A stretch of DNA of 64,000 nucleotides, from assembly GCF_020171845.1 (NCBI RefSeq), contig NZ_JAIVAM010000004.1, positions 372,001-436,000 of the forward strand, given 5' to 3'. This DNA is from Cytobacillus kochii (GTDB lineage: Bacteria > Bacillota > Bacilli > Bacillales > Cytobacillaceae). The translations under genes were made by a program, and so were the position numbers. Within the stretch, counting starts at the first letter, position 1, and each line of letters starts with the position of its first letter. The notes under the pieces were generated by a model. It was not told the DNA's origin and made no database searches. It saw only the letters and a list, made by a program, of their open reading frames with translations. This document shows, in pieces, positions 26,439-35,372 of this stretch.

Positions 26439-27221
26439 ATGGCTATTACATTACCTCATATCGAGGATGCGAATCAAACTAATTATCTCCCACCTCAAGG
26501 TGAGATTCAACCGTTTGAATCTGAAGAAGAATACGAAACTAAGTTAAAAGAATGGAAGCTGCCTGCCAAGAAAGCGTTTTGGTTTAAACAAAAAACCCAT
26601 CAACGCAAAGTAGAAATTGTCGGCTATCAAGCATACGGTGAAGAAGATGATCATTACACCATTGTAATCAAGTTCCAAGATGGAAAACTAAGTTGCATTC
26701 ATCCCGCTTATTTAAAAGAAATGCAAGCGGGCAACTTTGGTAAAGAAGCTTTTGATGCTGCTGGACAACCGAACACCGCACAAATAGAAGAAAAACAGGC
26801 CGACGAAAAAACAAAAGAGCAAGCGCCAACACCGCCGAAAACCACAGCTACAAAAACAAAAACAAAGAAAAAAGAAGCAGCTAAAAAAATCCAACTTCCT
26901 GAAGATAAGGTGGCTTTCTCAGCAATTGTGAAGCAATTTGCGCTAAGCTATAATCATTTCACTGAGGACCATGATGAAGTCATTGTGCTCGATGAGGTTG
27001 TAATTCATCAAGACGACCCTTTACCAATTGGACTAGCTTGGTGCAGTCACTCTAAAACATTAAAAAAACAAGAATTAGCTATCGGAAACAAACTTTCCTT
27101 TAATGGCAAAATCGTCAAAAAGAAATTACCAAAAGCCCAAGACGATGTCGATGAAGAGCATAAAGCAGAAGAAGCAGTTCCTTATAAAATAAACAATCCT
27201 TCAAAAATTGAAAAACAATAA
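26439..27221 (+). CDS. Conserved hypothetical protein with Lys/Ala/Thr-rich linker
   Basis: A 260-residue protein from the ATG at 26439 (AAAGGAG site 8 bases upstream). An N-terminal globular block (about 1-105, with WKLPAKKAFWFKQKTHQRKVEIVGYQ) and a C-terminal block (about 160-235, with VLDEVVIHQDDPLPIGLAWCSHSKTLKKQELAIG) are joined by a linker of about 45 residues rich in Lys, Thr, Ala and Pro. There is no signal peptide or membrane segment. I do not recognise a family. It is transcribed alone and ends at a strong terminator. Confidence 0.8.
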   Translation: MAITLPHIEDANQTNYLPPQGEIQPFESEEEYETKLKEWKLPAKKAFWFKQKTHQRKVEIVGYQAYGEEDDHYTIVIKFQDGKLSCIHPAYLKEMQAGNFGKEAFDAAGQPNTAQIEEKQADEKTKEQAPTPPKTTATKTKTKKKEAAKKIQLPEDKVAFSAIVKQFALSYNHFTEDHDEVIVLDEVVIHQDDPLPIGLAWCSHSKTLKKQELAIGNKLSFNGKIVKKKLPKAQDDVDEEHKAEEAVPYKINNPSKIEKQ

Positions 27222-27224
27222 CAA

Positions 27225-27255
27225 ACAGAGTGAGGCCATTCCTCACTCTGTTTTG
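27225..27255 (+). terminator. Terminator of the hypothetical gene
   Basis: ACAGAGTGAGG and CCTCACTCTGT form a perfect 11-bp stem with a 5-base loop, then TTTTGTTCT. Confidence 0.9.
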
Positions 27256-27517
27256 TTCTACTTTAAGATACGCAAGTAATCTTTCGTAACAAATGGGTAC
27301 TGATTCGACAAATAGTTCCTCAGCCATCATTCATGCATGTAGTTAAACTATATCTATTTAACTGCCTATCTAGCTTGTTTAAAATGTCTTCCTGTTTTGA
27401 ATCCTAACCTCTTTACACATCATCGAGTTGTGTGATAATAATCAAGTTTATTCAAGGTTTACGCAAAGAATGAGCGACCGTGACTTCCTCAATACAACTT
27501 TTAGGACGTCCTTTAGA

Positions 27518-27553
27518 CAAAAAAAGCACCTCTACAAAAATATAGAGATGCTT
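27518..27553 (-). terminator. Terminator of azoR
   Basis: AGCACCTCTA and TAGAGATGCT form a 10-bp stem (one mismatch). Its A-rich 5' side on the plus strand gives a T run on the minus strand. The 260 bases between this and the preceding terminator show nothing recognisable. Confidence 0.85.
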
Positions 27554-27563
27554 ACGTATCGAA

Positions 27564-28190
27564 TTAGAATTGAGCAGCAGCTTTAGCTACGTTTTGTAAT
27601 CCTTCTTCAATAATATCTTGTGTACGATCTGGGTATTGGTTATGTCCTTCAATCACAACTTCTGAAGGAGAAGTAATGCCCCAAAGGCTGATAATTGTTT
27701 TTACTAAGTTAACTGCCATTTCGCCAGCAGCCATACCTTCTAGTGAATAATCAGAACCTCTAGCGTTTAAAAGCATCACTTTCTTGTCGCCAGCAAATCC
27801 TACTGGACCTTCAGCAGTATATTTAAACATTTTACCTGCTTGAGCTAAGTAAGAAACATAGCTGATCAATGGAGCTGGTACAGTTGAATTCCAAAGTGGG
27901 AATGCGAAAACGATTTTATCAGCATCAAAGAACTGATTTAAATACTTCTCAACTAACGCCGCACCCTTTTCTTCTGCAGCAGTTAATTCCAACCCTTGGT
28001 TCTTTTTAAAAGTACCATTGATTGCATCATTACCATAGTAAGGCATGTTTTCTTCAAAAAGATTCAATTCCGTAATATCATCTGATGGATTTGATTCTTT
28101 ATATGATTGTAAAAATGCATGATACATTTTTACAGAAATTCCAGCTTCAACTGGACGATCACTTGCGTTTACAAATAGAACTTTTGCCAT
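27564..28190 (-). CDS. azoR: FMN-dependent NADH-azoreductase
   Basis: A 208-residue flavodoxin-fold quinone/azo reductase. It has the N-terminal FMN-binding VNASDRPVEAGISVKMYHAFL, the active-site FAFPLWNSTVPAPLISYVSYLAQAGKMFKYT and the LLNARGSDYS block typical of AzoR. It reduces quinones and azo dyes with NADH and protects from electrophile stress. In B. subtilis related genes are controlled by MhqR or YodB. A half-site-like ATATCTCGAA occurs about 55 bases upstream (28244-28253), which may be an operator for a MarR-type regulator. It is a single-gene unit. Confidence 0.92.
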   Translation of the reverse strand: MAKVLFVNASDRPVEAGISVKMYHAFLQSYKESNPSDDITELNLFEENMPYYGNDAINGTFKKNQGLELTAAEEKGAALVEKYLNQFFDADKIVFAFPLWNSTVPAPLISYVSYLAQAGKMFKYTAEGPVGFAGDKKVMLLNARGSDYSLEGMAAGEMAVNLVKTIISLWGITSPSEVVIEGHNQYPDRTQDIIEEGLQNVAKAAAQF

Positions 28191-28335
28191 TATGTGAAGA
28201 CCTCCGAATGTCGTAATAATTTATCCGAAATACACTAAAATGAAATATCTCGAACCAAAAGTAATTTTAGTATATTAATAGTATCTTGTCAATGGAATAA
28301 GTTCTCTTTAACTACACTTATGATATATTTTAGGT

Positions 28336-28944
28336 CTAAAGGAATAACTGAAGTAAATCTCGAGCTGACTTTTCTGGATTTTTAGATTTACTAATTGCTG
28401 AGACAACAGAAACACCTGCTAACCCTCGATTTTTAAGCATTTTTATGTTTTCTAGTTGAATACCACCAATAGCGACAGCAGGAATATCAATCGCTCCAAT
28501 GATTTCCTCGAGCATACCTGGTGCTATTAAATCAGCATCAGATTTAGAAGTTGTCGGAAACACCGAACCTATTCCAACATAATTTGCTCCTTGTTCTTGA
28601 GCAAGTTTCGCTTCTTCCACATTAGATACAGAGATACCAACTACCATATCATCAGGAACAACCTTTCTAACGACGGCACATGGCAGATCATCTTGTCCCA
28701 CATGCACACCTGCTGCACCTACCGCTAAAGCGATGTCTACTCTATCATTAATAATCAGTGGAATATCCAATGGCTTTAATATAGATTGTAATGTTTTCGC
28801 CTTTTCATAAAAGAGTTGACCATCCGCTGTCTTCTCTCTTAATTGAACGATGGTCACACCACCTTTTACACCACTTCGAACAATATCATATAATTCATTG
28901 TTTGCTATTTTATCATCTGTGACTAAATATAAACGGTAATCCAT
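28336..28944 (-). CDS. thiE: Thiamine-phosphate synthase ThiE
   Basis: A 202-residue TIM-barrel enzyme that joins HMP-PP and THZ-P to thiamine phosphate. Motifs include LYLVTDD at the start, GVTIVQLREK, PLIINDRVDIALAVGAAGVHVGQDDLP and VGIGSVFPTTSKSDAD. The ATG at 28944 overlaps the thiM stop (TAATG), so the longer in-frame extension to 28971 is not needed. It is the last gene of the thiW-thiD-thiM-thiE operon. Confidence 0.95.
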   Translation of the reverse strand: MDYRLYLVTDDKIANNELYDIVRSGVKGGVTIVQLREKTADGQLFYEKAKTLQSILKPLDIPLIINDRVDIALAVGAAGVHVGQDDLPCAVVRKVVPDDMVVGISVSNVEEAKLAQEQGANYVGIGSVFPTTSKSDADLIAPGMLEEIIGAIDIPAVAIGGIQLENIKMLKNRGLAGVSVVSAISKSKNPEKSARDLLQLFL

Positions 28945-29753
28945 TAGTTTTGCCTCACTCCATCTAGCCAAGTGGCTGCATTCATTGTACTAATCGTATC
29001 CATTAGCTTCACTCGAAATGAACCTAACCCTTCACCGGCATGTAAGCTCTTTGCTGCGATTTCCCCTGCTAGACTCATAGTAGCCATACCAATAACAGCA
29101 CCGTCAAACCAATTTTCTGAAACAGCAGCAGCAGTTGCTACTAATGAAGCTGTCATGCAGCCAGTTCCAGTTACCTTCGTCAAAAGGGAATCTCCATTAT
29201 CAATCACAACGAATTGTCTACCATCTGTAATGACGTCTTCTTTCCCACTAATAACAATGAGACAGTTTAGAACTTCGGCTGCCTCCTTTGCGAGTGCTTC
29301 AGGTGCCATTTCAATTGCCCCTGCATCAACACCACGCGTTTTAGTATTCTTACCAATAAGAGCTGAAATTTCAGAAGCATTGCCACGAATAATGGACACT
29401 TTTATTGTGCTAATTAACTCTTTTGCCTTATTTGTGCGATAAGTGGTTGCACCAACACCCACTGGATCAAATATTACTGGAATTCCTTTTTGATTGGCAG
29501 TTTGTCCAGCTTTAATCATCGCCGCAAACATTGCATCATTAATAGTACCAAAATTAATTACGAGCCCATCTGCCATCATAGCCATTTCTTCTACTTCTAA
29601 AAGTTGTGTGGCCATAACAGGTGAACCGCCCATTGCTAGGGTCACATTGGCACAATCATTAATAGTTACTGTATTTGTTAAATGATGAATGAGTGGGGTA
29701 TGTTCTTTTAACTGCTGAAAGATTCTCTCAACTGCTTCACTTGAAATCGTCAT
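28944..29753 (-). CDS. thiM: Hydroxyethylthiazole kinase ThiM
   Basis: A 269-residue ribokinase-like kinase that phosphorylates salvaged thiazole. Family blocks are PLIHHLTNTVTINDCANVTLAMGGSPVM, VIFDPVGVGATTYR, IRGNASEI, and the active-site VTGTGCMTAS with the catalytic cysteine region. The ATG overlaps the thiD stop (TAATG) and its stop overlaps thiE, so the three salvage genes are translationally coupled. Confidence 0.96.
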   Translation of the reverse strand: MTISSEAVERIFQQLKEHTPLIHHLTNTVTINDCANVTLAMGGSPVMATQLLEVEEMAMMADGLVINFGTINDAMFAAMIKAGQTANQKGIPVIFDPVGVGATTYRTNKAKELISTIKVSIIRGNASEISALIGKNTKTRGVDAGAIEMAPEALAKEAAEVLNCLIVISGKEDVITDGRQFVVIDNGDSLLTKVTGTGCMTASLVATAAAVSENWFDGAVIGMATMSLAGEIAAKSLHAGEGLGSFRVKLMDTISTMNAATWLDGVRQN

Positions 29754-30559
29754 TATCTTTCCTCCACCTTTGCTTTGTTGTATAACTCATAAAAATGATT
29801 TGTCGGACCATGCCCATGACCGAGTGCTAGACTATGCTCAATCGCTATAGAAATATAATTCTTCGCAGACTGTATGGCCTCAATAAGTTCTTCTCCTTTT
29901 GCTAACCCGGCAGCAATGGCAGATGAGAGAGTGCAACCTGTACCATGGGTGTTTTTTGTCTCTACTCTTCGACCATTAAACCAGTTGAAACTTTGACCAT
30001 CCCATAATAAGTCATTCGGTTCTCCTTCTAAATGTCCACCTTTTAATAAGACGGCTTTTGGCCCTAATTCATATAACTTTTTACAAGCTTGCTCCATGTC
30101 TTCAACCGTGCGAATCGTCATACCCGAAAGTACTTCAGCTTCAGGAATGTTTGGCGTAATTACAGTCGCAAGTGGTAACATCTTCGCTTTTAATGCCTCA
30201 ATAGCTTGTTCCTTTAAAAGATGATGTCCACCTTTCGAAACCATAACAGGATCTAACACAATCACTTTTGGACTATAATGATTTAAACGGTCTGCGACGA
30301 TTTTTACAGTCTCACTAGATGACAACATCCCGATTTTGACAGCATCAACTTGGATATCATCAAACACAGCTTCTATTTGGTCTTTTATAATATTGATTTC
30401 AATATCCTGTACCGAACGTACCTCTACTGTATTTTGAGCGGTAATCGCCGTAATGACGGACATGCCGAACACACCATTGGCGGAAAAAGTTTTAAGATCT
30501 GCTTGAATCCCAGCTCCTCCTCCTGAATCAGAACCTGCGATCGTTAATGCTGTTTTCAT
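29753..30559 (-). CDS. thiD: Hydroxymethylpyrimidine/phosphomethylpyrimidine kinase ThiD
   Basis: A 268-residue kinase that phosphorylates HMP and HMP-P. It has the N-terminal ALTIAGSDSGGGAGIQADLKTF signature, VLDPVMVSKGGHHLL, TPNIPEAEVLSG, and the anion-hole NTHGTGCTLSSAIAAG. The ATG at 30559 has a GGAGG site 7 bases upstream and lies inside the end of thiW, a 32-base overlap. Confidence 0.96.
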   Translation of the reverse strand: MKTALTIAGSDSGGGAGIQADLKTFSANGVFGMSVITAITAQNTVEVRSVQDIEINIIKDQIEAVFDDIQVDAVKIGMLSSSETVKIVADRLNHYSPKVIVLDPVMVSKGGHHLLKEQAIEALKAKMLPLATVITPNIPEAEVLSGMTIRTVEDMEQACKKLYELGPKAVLLKGGHLEGEPNDLLWDGQSFNWFNGRRVETKNTHGTGCTLSSAIAAGLAKGEELIEAIQSAKNYISIAIEHSLALGHGHGPTNHFYELYNKAKVEER

Positions 30560-31049
30560 TGATGTAACCTCCAATAGCTTTATTCTTTATTAATACTCTT
30601 AATAAACCATATCCTAAAATTGCTCCAGTAAACGAGCTCACCATAAATGCTGGTAGAAATCCGAAAAGGGTGGCTTCTTGTCCTAAAAGTAATGTACTAA
30701 TCGGATAAGTCGCTACTGCCCCTATCATTCCCGTTCCAACGACTTCACCTAGTGCTGAGAAGCCAATTTTTTTCGTTTTTTGATAAAGGAACCCTGCAAG
30801 TAATGCGCCAATCATACTCCCGGGGTAGGCAAAAACACTTCCTGTCCCCATCATATTTCTCAATGTAGATGAAAGAAACGCTTGACTAACGGCATACCAT
30901 GGTCCAAGAAGTACAGCAGATAATACATTCGCCAAGTGCTGAATCGGAAAAATTTTCGCTATTCCAATCGGAATAAAAATGAGACTACTCGACACAGTAG
31001 TGATGGCTGCAATCGTTGCCGTCATCGTCATTTTATGGATTTTATTCAT
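30528..31049 (-). CDS. thiW: ECF transporter S component ThiW
   Basis: A 173-residue membrane protein with about five hydrophobic segments, the substrate-binding component of an energy-coupling-factor transporter for a thiamine precursor, thought to be the thiazole. It has family features such as GIAKIFPIQHLANVLSAVLLGPWYAV and GSVFAYPGSMIGALLAGFLYQK. No ECF ATPases or T component are in the window, so the shared genomic module must be used. It is the first gene after two TPP riboswitches. Confidence 0.92.
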   Translation of the reverse strand: MNKIHKMTMTATIAAITTVSSSLIFIPIGIAKIFPIQHLANVLSAVLLGPWYAVSQAFLSSTLRNMMGTGSVFAYPGSMIGALLAGFLYQKTKKIGFSALGEVVGTGMIGAVATYPISTLLLGQEATLFGFLPAFMVSSFTGAILGYGLLRVLIKNKAIGGYINENSINDRRF

Positions 31050-31071
31050 AGACCTTTCCTCCTTTCGATAA

Positions 31072-31106
31072 AAATAAAAAAGCCGCTAGTTTGTATAAGC
31101 GGCTTT
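31072..31106 (-). terminator. Expression-platform terminator of the proximal TPP riboswitch
   Basis: AAAGCCGCT and AGCGGCTTT form a 9-bp stem (31079-31106) with a T run on the minus strand, just before the thiW ribosome binding site. Confidence 0.9.
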
Positions 31107-31124
31107 GGTCATCATGATATGTAT

Positions 31125-31207
31125 GACGTCACTCGCTTCCCTACGCTAGTATTAACTAAATCAGGTTCAAAGGGTTCATCTCAGCCAAGTATTTGGCACC
31201 CCTAGCA
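31125..31207 (-). ncRNA. TPP riboswitch, proximal copy
   Basis: Read on the minus strand it has the THI-element landmarks in order: GGGGTGCC, GGCTGAGATGAACCC, GAACCTGATTTAG and GTAGGGAAGCGA. It binds thiamine pyrophosphate and then favours the downstream terminator. Confidence 0.95.
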
Positions 31208-31220
31208 TTTATTCATATAT

Positions 31221-31253
31221 AAAAAAATCCTCTACTTCCAAAAGGAAGCGAGG
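31221..31253 (-). terminator. Expression-platform terminator of the distal TPP riboswitch
   Basis: CCTCTACTTCC and GGAAGCGAGG pair with one mismatch, followed on the minus strand by TTTTTTT. It separates the two riboswitches, so each aptamer has its own terminator. Confidence 0.88.
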
Positions 31254-31264
31254 ACGACTACATC

Positions 31265-31356
31265 GACACACTTCCCTCCACTGGTACAAACCAGATCAGG
31301 TTCAAAGGGTTTTGAACGGCATTCAATCTCAGCCTCTATGTGAAGGCACCCCCAGT
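31265..31356 (-). ncRNA. TPP riboswitch, distal copy
   Basis: A second complete aptamer on the same strand: GGGGGTGCC, GGCTGAGATT, an extended stem before ACCCTTTGAACCTGATCTGG, and GTGGAGGGAAGTGT. It differs from the proximal copy mainly in the optional P3 extension. Confidence 0.95.
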
Positions 31357-31488
31357 GAAAACTTATAATATATGATGTCAATATAACATGAAATGATAGA
31401 AATGAAAATAAAAAACATGGGATAGAAACGATGTTGCGACATAAAACGTTATGATATGATATTTATATAACATTCGGGAGGACAGTCT

Positions 31489-31995
31489 ATGGAAGATAAG
31501 AGTATTGTACTTATTGGGTTTATGGGGGTCGGAAAGACATCCATAGGAACGGAATTAGCTAAGAAATTACAGTGGGGTTTAATCGACACGGATGAACGCA
31601 TTGAACAACAGTTCAAGATGTCAACTTCAAAAATTTTCCTTGATCATGGTGAAGAAGTTTTTCGAAAAGCTGAAAGCGAGTTGATTGAACAACTATCTGC
31701 CGAAGAAAAACAGATTCTTTCATTAGGCGGCGGTGCCTTTTTAAACAGTAAGAACCGCGAAATATGTTTACAAAACAGTACCGTTGTCCTTATCGAGCTC
31801 TCATGGGAAAAGTGGCTTGACCGATACCCATTGATTAAAGATACAAGACCGAAATTAAATGGTCTTTCTACTGATGAAATGTATCATCTATACAAAGAAA
31901 GACAAGCTCATTATCAACCATATCATCTAAAAATCAATGTTGACGGGAAAACAGCTGAAGAAGCTGCTGAATTGATTATTAGTGGGATAAGATAA
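31489..31995 (+). CDS. aroK: Shikimate kinase
   Basis: A 168-residue P-loop kinase of the chorismate pathway. Walker A is LIGFMGVGKTSIG (about 8-20), shikimate-binding residues are in DTDERIE and EEVFRKAESE (conserved Arg), LGGGAF is the glycine-rich shikimate site, and the lid arginine region is DTRPKL. A GGGAGG site lies 6 bases before the ATG. It is transcribed alone, away from the thi operon. Confidence 0.94.
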   Translation: MEDKSIVLIGFMGVGKTSIGTELAKKLQWGLIDTDERIEQQFKMSTSKIFLDHGEEVFRKAESELIEQLSAEEKQILSLGGGAFLNSKNREICLQNSTVVLIELSWEKWLDRYPLIKDTRPKLNGLSTDEMYHLYKERQAHYQPYHLKINVDGKTAEEAAELIISGIR

Positions 31996-32077
31996 AGCTA
32001 GTAATGATTATGGTTATGGTTCATTAGGATGTTTCTTCTACTATCTAAGTATTTCGCATTATCCTAAACGAATTTAT

Positions 32078-32110
32078 GAAAGCCGGGCACTCCCTTGCTC
32101 GGCTTTCATT
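32078..32110 (+). terminator. Terminator of aroK
   Basis: GAAAGCCGGGC and GCTCGGCTTTC form an 11-bp stem with one mismatch and an 8-base loop. The T run after it is short. Confidence 0.7.
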
Positions 32111-32133
32111 TGTGTTTGGTTCTTAATAAATTG

Positions 32134-32930
32134 CTAAATAACTCCTTTTTGCGGGGCGTTTATCTCTGGTTTTCCTTCTGAGTGACTTGCTAAACCCTTT
32201 TGCGGGGCGCTCATCTCTGATTTTCTTTTCGAGTGATTTGCTAATCCCTTTTGCGGGGCGCTCATCTCTGGTTTTCCTTCTGAGGGACTTGCTATCCCCT
32301 TTTGCGGGGCGCTCATCTTTAGTTTCCTTTCTGAGGGACTTGCTATCCCCTTTTGCGGGGCGCTCATCTCTGGTTTTCTTTCTGAGGGACTTACTAACCC
32401 CTTTTGCGGAGCGCTCATCTTTAGTTTCCTTTCTGAGGGACTTGCTAATCCCTTTTGCGGAGCGCTCATCTCTGGTTTTCTTTCTGAGGGACTTACTAAC
32501 CCCTTTTGCGGAGCGCTCATCTCTGGTTTTCTTTCTGAGGGACTTACTAACCCCTTTTGCGGAGCGCTCATCTTTAGTTTCCTTTCTGAGGGACTTGCTA
32601 AACCCTTTTGCGGGGCGCTCATCTTTAGTTTCCTTTCTGAGGGACTTGCTAAACCCTTTTGCGAGGCGCTCATCTCTGATTTTCCTTCTGAGGGACTTGC
32701 TAAACCCTTTTGCGGGGCGCTCAGCTCTGGTTTTCCTTCTGAGTGACTTATTAAACACTTTTGCGAGGCGCTCATCTCTGGTTTCCTTTCTGAGGGACTT
32801 GCTATCCCCTTTTGCGAGGCGCTCATCTCTGGTTTACCTTCTGAGGGACTTGCTATCCCCTTTTGCGAGGCGCTCATCTCTGGCTTTCTTTCCGAGGGAC
32901 TTGCTATTCCCTTTTTGCGATGTCATCTAG
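32134..32930. repeat. 51-bp tandem repeat array 1 (about 16 units)
   Basis: Sixteen copies of a 51-bp unit, each with a GACTTGCTA...CCTTTTGCG core, start at 32149 and repeat exactly every 51 bases through 32863. The last copy, at 32915, is one base out of register. The period is divisible by three, so long ORFs stay open on both strands (for example a 17-residue SAPQKGLASPSERKPE repeat on the minus strand and PFAGRSSL on the plus strand). None has a start codon with a ribosome binding site outside the repeat. It lies between the 3' ends of aroK and the NERD gene. A related array is at 61.3-62.0 kb. Confidence 0.9.
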
Positions 32931-33083
32931 ATTTTTTCTTTTATTTTGTGCACAAAGTTCTTTGTTCAACTTATAACTGCTTACTAGTAGATTGAACCCA
33001 TCAGAATACCGATCAATCTATACGGTACTGTTACTTCACTTCATTACTAAATAATTCAACTATTTCTTCTTTTTTAAAACCCA

Positions 33084-33992
33084 TTAATGATAATAAAAAT
33101 AATTTCCACCACCATTAAGTGTATATTTCTCTTGTAAGAATCGTTGTATTGCGGAACTACTGATTGCTCCTCCACACCAATCATAAATCGCCGTCTTTGT
33201 TACTTTTTCTGATGGAAAAAGAATAATAAAGTCATTGATTGCTTCACTTAATGCATCATAAGATGAAATGTTCCTCCTACATTTTGAGCAATGAAATTTG
33301 CGCAAACTCGCTCGCCTCATCTGCCCACTGCACTCTCGACAAACCACTCCTTTTACCAAATCCTCCGTACAATAATCGATTTTTCTAGCATAATTCATTT
33401 CTTCTTTATGATGACTCAAAAAAGTGTGAACAATTTTTGTATGAAATGGAGAGTGTTGAATGTCTATTTGATTTAGTTCTCTTAATAATCGTGGAATTTG
33501 CGGTGGAAAAATAACATTTTGTTTCTTTGTACGGTCATATAACATAAACTCGGGATGAACAAAAACAAGTAGATAATCAAATGCAATGTTTAATTCGTGC
33601 TTAGTAAGGAATTGGTGTAGGAGGGTTTCATTTCTTTGGATTTGTAAAAGGGGATTTTTAATTTCCTTGTTTGTTGGTGAATACCATTTAGTGTCCTGAA
33701 CCAAAAAATCACCACTATAATTTTTCACTTCGAAAGCAATGAGTTTGTGGGGAGTTAAACAGAGTGCATCAATTTGGAAGGATGTATGATTAATTTCTAG
33801 CAATACATCATAAAGAATGGGGAATTTTGGTGAAAGTTGCTGCAAATCATCTCGCCATTTACTTTCTCCTTCATATCCTTTTTCTAACATTTTGAGATAT
33901 TGTTCATTCTCAGGGGACAATTTTGATCTAAGATGGAGCACGCGTAATAATCGGAGTTGATAAGAGGGATTGAGTGGTTTTAGGTCTGGCAA
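33084..33992 (-). CDS. NERD domain-containing protein
   Basis: A 302-residue protein with a NERD (nuclease-related) domain at about 38-150: GYEGESKW, then FPILYDVLLEINHTSFQIDALCLTPHKLIAFEVKNYSGDF, which contains the D...ExK arrangement of restriction-like nucleases. At about 213-245 two CxxC pairs (CRECSGQM and CSKCRRNI) form a zinc ribbon. The C-terminal part may be a small helical DNA-binding segment. The start is TTG with GAAGGA close upstream. Nuclease activity and role in DNA processing are inferred from the family. It faces the repeat array with its 3' end. Confidence 0.85.
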   Translation of the reverse strand: MPDLKPLNPSYQLRLLRVLHLRSKLSPENEQYLKMLEKGYEGESKWRDDLQQLSPKFPILYDVLLEINHTSFQIDALCLTPHKLIAFEVKNYSGDFLVQDTKWYSPTNKEIKNPLLQIQRNETLLHQFLTKHELNIAFDYLLVFVHPEFMLYDRTKKQNVIFPPQIPRLLRELNQIDIQHSPFHTKIVHTFLSHHKEEMNYARKIDYCTEDLVKGVVCRECSGQMRRASLRKFHCSKCRRNISSYDALSEAINDFIILFPSEKVTKTAIYDWCGGAISSSAIQRFLQEKYTLNGGGNYFYYH

Positions 33993-34225
33993 ATTCCTTC
34001 ATCCTTTCTTTTTACTCTATTATAACGAATTTTTAACATAAAAAAATACCAATATATATAACTTCTCTAAAAGAAAGTACAAATTTGCTTGTTAAAAAGT
34101 GTAAAACCCTTTTGTGATTTTAATATATGCAGTCATTCCATTTTTTCACTAAGTCCATCACTTCGACTTTATTCTTTCAGTTTTTGTCCACTTTTACTGC
34201 TACCCACATTTCTAGCCTAACCCTT

Positions 34226-34260
34226 TTAAAAAACCACTTACCATCAATGGCAAGTGGTTC
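34226..34260 (-). terminator. Terminator of ilvE
   Basis: AAACCACTT and AAGTGGTTC form a 9-bp stem with one end mismatch around a 12-base loop, followed on the minus strand by a T-rich tail, 12 bases after the ilvE stop. Confidence 0.8.
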
Positions 34261-34271
34261 TTTCTCTTCTA

Positions 34272-35372
34272 TTAAATTGCTGTCGTAACAGCTTTTTCTT
34301 CGTCCACCTTCACGATCCAACCAAATTTATCTTCTACTTTTCCTTTTTGGATTCCTGTTAGCGTTTCGTAAAGTTTGCCGGCGATTTCACCTGTTTGTCC
34401 GCCACCAATGGTCAGTTTTTCGTTATTCCAGAATAGTTCTCCGACTGGTGAAATGACCGCTGCAGTACCCGTTCCGAATGCTTCTTCTAGCGTGCCATTT
34501 TTTTGCGCTTCATAGATCTCATCGATTGAGATACGACGCTCAGATAAAGGAATACCCCAGTCTTTAATGAGTTCAATAACAGAGTTTCTTGTAACGCCTT
34601 CTAAAATGCTTCCGTTCAATTCAGGTGTAACGACTTCACCGTTAATTTTAAAGAAAATATTCATGCTTCCTACTTCTTCCACATATTTATTTTCCTTGCC
34701 ATCTAACCAAAGTACTTGTGAATATCCTTCCTGTTCTGCTACTTCTTGTGCTTTTAGGCTAGCAGCATAGTTTCCTCCTGTTTTAGCATTACCCGTTCCA
34801 CCTTTGACTGCACGAACATATTCGCTTTGGACAGCAATTTTCACTGGGTTAATTCCTTCTTTATAATAGGCACCGACTGGTGACATGATAATAATAAATT
34901 TGTATTGATGTGATGGAGCAACGCCTAAATAAGGTTCTGTAGAAATAATAAATGGACGAATATATAGAGATGTTCCTTCTACATTTGGAACCCAATCACG
35001 ATCAACTGCAATTAATTGTCTTAATGCTTGAACAGCAAGTTCTTCGTCAATTGGCGGAATACAGAGTCTGTTGTTCGATTTGTTCAGTCTCTCCATATTT
35101 TTATATGGTCTGAACATGAGCACTTCCTGATCTTCAGATAAATATGCCTTTAATCCTTCGAAAACACTTTGGCCATAATGAAATACCATTGCAGACGGGT
35201 CAATTTGTAATGGCTCATAAGGGACAATACGTCCATCATGCCACCCCTTGTCTGCATGATAGTCCATTACAAACATATGATCTGTAAAATTCCTACCGAA
35301 AATCAACTGATCAAATGCCGGTTTTTCTTTTTTGGTTGCACGTCTTTGGATTTCAAACTGATAATCATTCAT
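34272..35372 (-). CDS. ilvE: Branched-chain amino acid aminotransferase IlvE (type II)
   Basis: A 366-residue fold-IV PLP aminotransferase for the last step of Val, Leu and Ile synthesis. Features are FHYGQSVFEGLKAY, RPFIISTEPYLGVAPS, the PLP lysine in GGTGNAKTGGNYAASL, and the cofactor-phosphate-binding LEEAFGTGTAAVISPVG. The length and N-terminal extension fit type II BCATs (YbgE/YwaA of B. subtilis). A CodY-like palindrome and a sigma-A promoter lie about 200 bases upstream, in line with CodY control in Bacillus. Confidence 0.95.
   Translation of the reverse strand: MNDYQFEIQRRATKKEKPAFDQLIFGRNFTDHMFVMDYHADKGWHDGRIVPYEPLQIDPSAMVFHYGQSVFEGLKAYLSEDQEVLMFRPYKNMERLNKSNNRLCIPPIDEELAVQALRQLIAVDRDWVPNVEGTSLYIRPFIISTEPYLGVAPSHQYKFIIIMSPVGAYYKEGINPVKIAVQSEYVRAVKGGTGNAKTGGNYAASLKAQEVAEQEGYSQVLWLDGKENKYVEEVGSMNIFFKINGEVVTPELNGSILEGVTRNSVIELIKDWGIPLSERRISIDEIYEAQKNGTLEEAFGTGTAAVISPVGELFWNNEKLTIGGGQTGEIAGKLYETLTGIQKGKVEDKFGWIVKVDEEKAVTTAI

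Noticed and set aside
28972..29442. 156-residue plus-strand ORF opposite thiM
   Set aside because: It mirrors the conserved thiM gene and has no start signals.
32123..32930. Three long repeat-protein ORFs (two minus, one plus) in array 1
   Set aside because: A 51-bp period keeps every frame open unless the unit has a stop. None of the ORFs has a start codon with a ribosome binding site outside the repeat, and the last unit carries a one-base shift.
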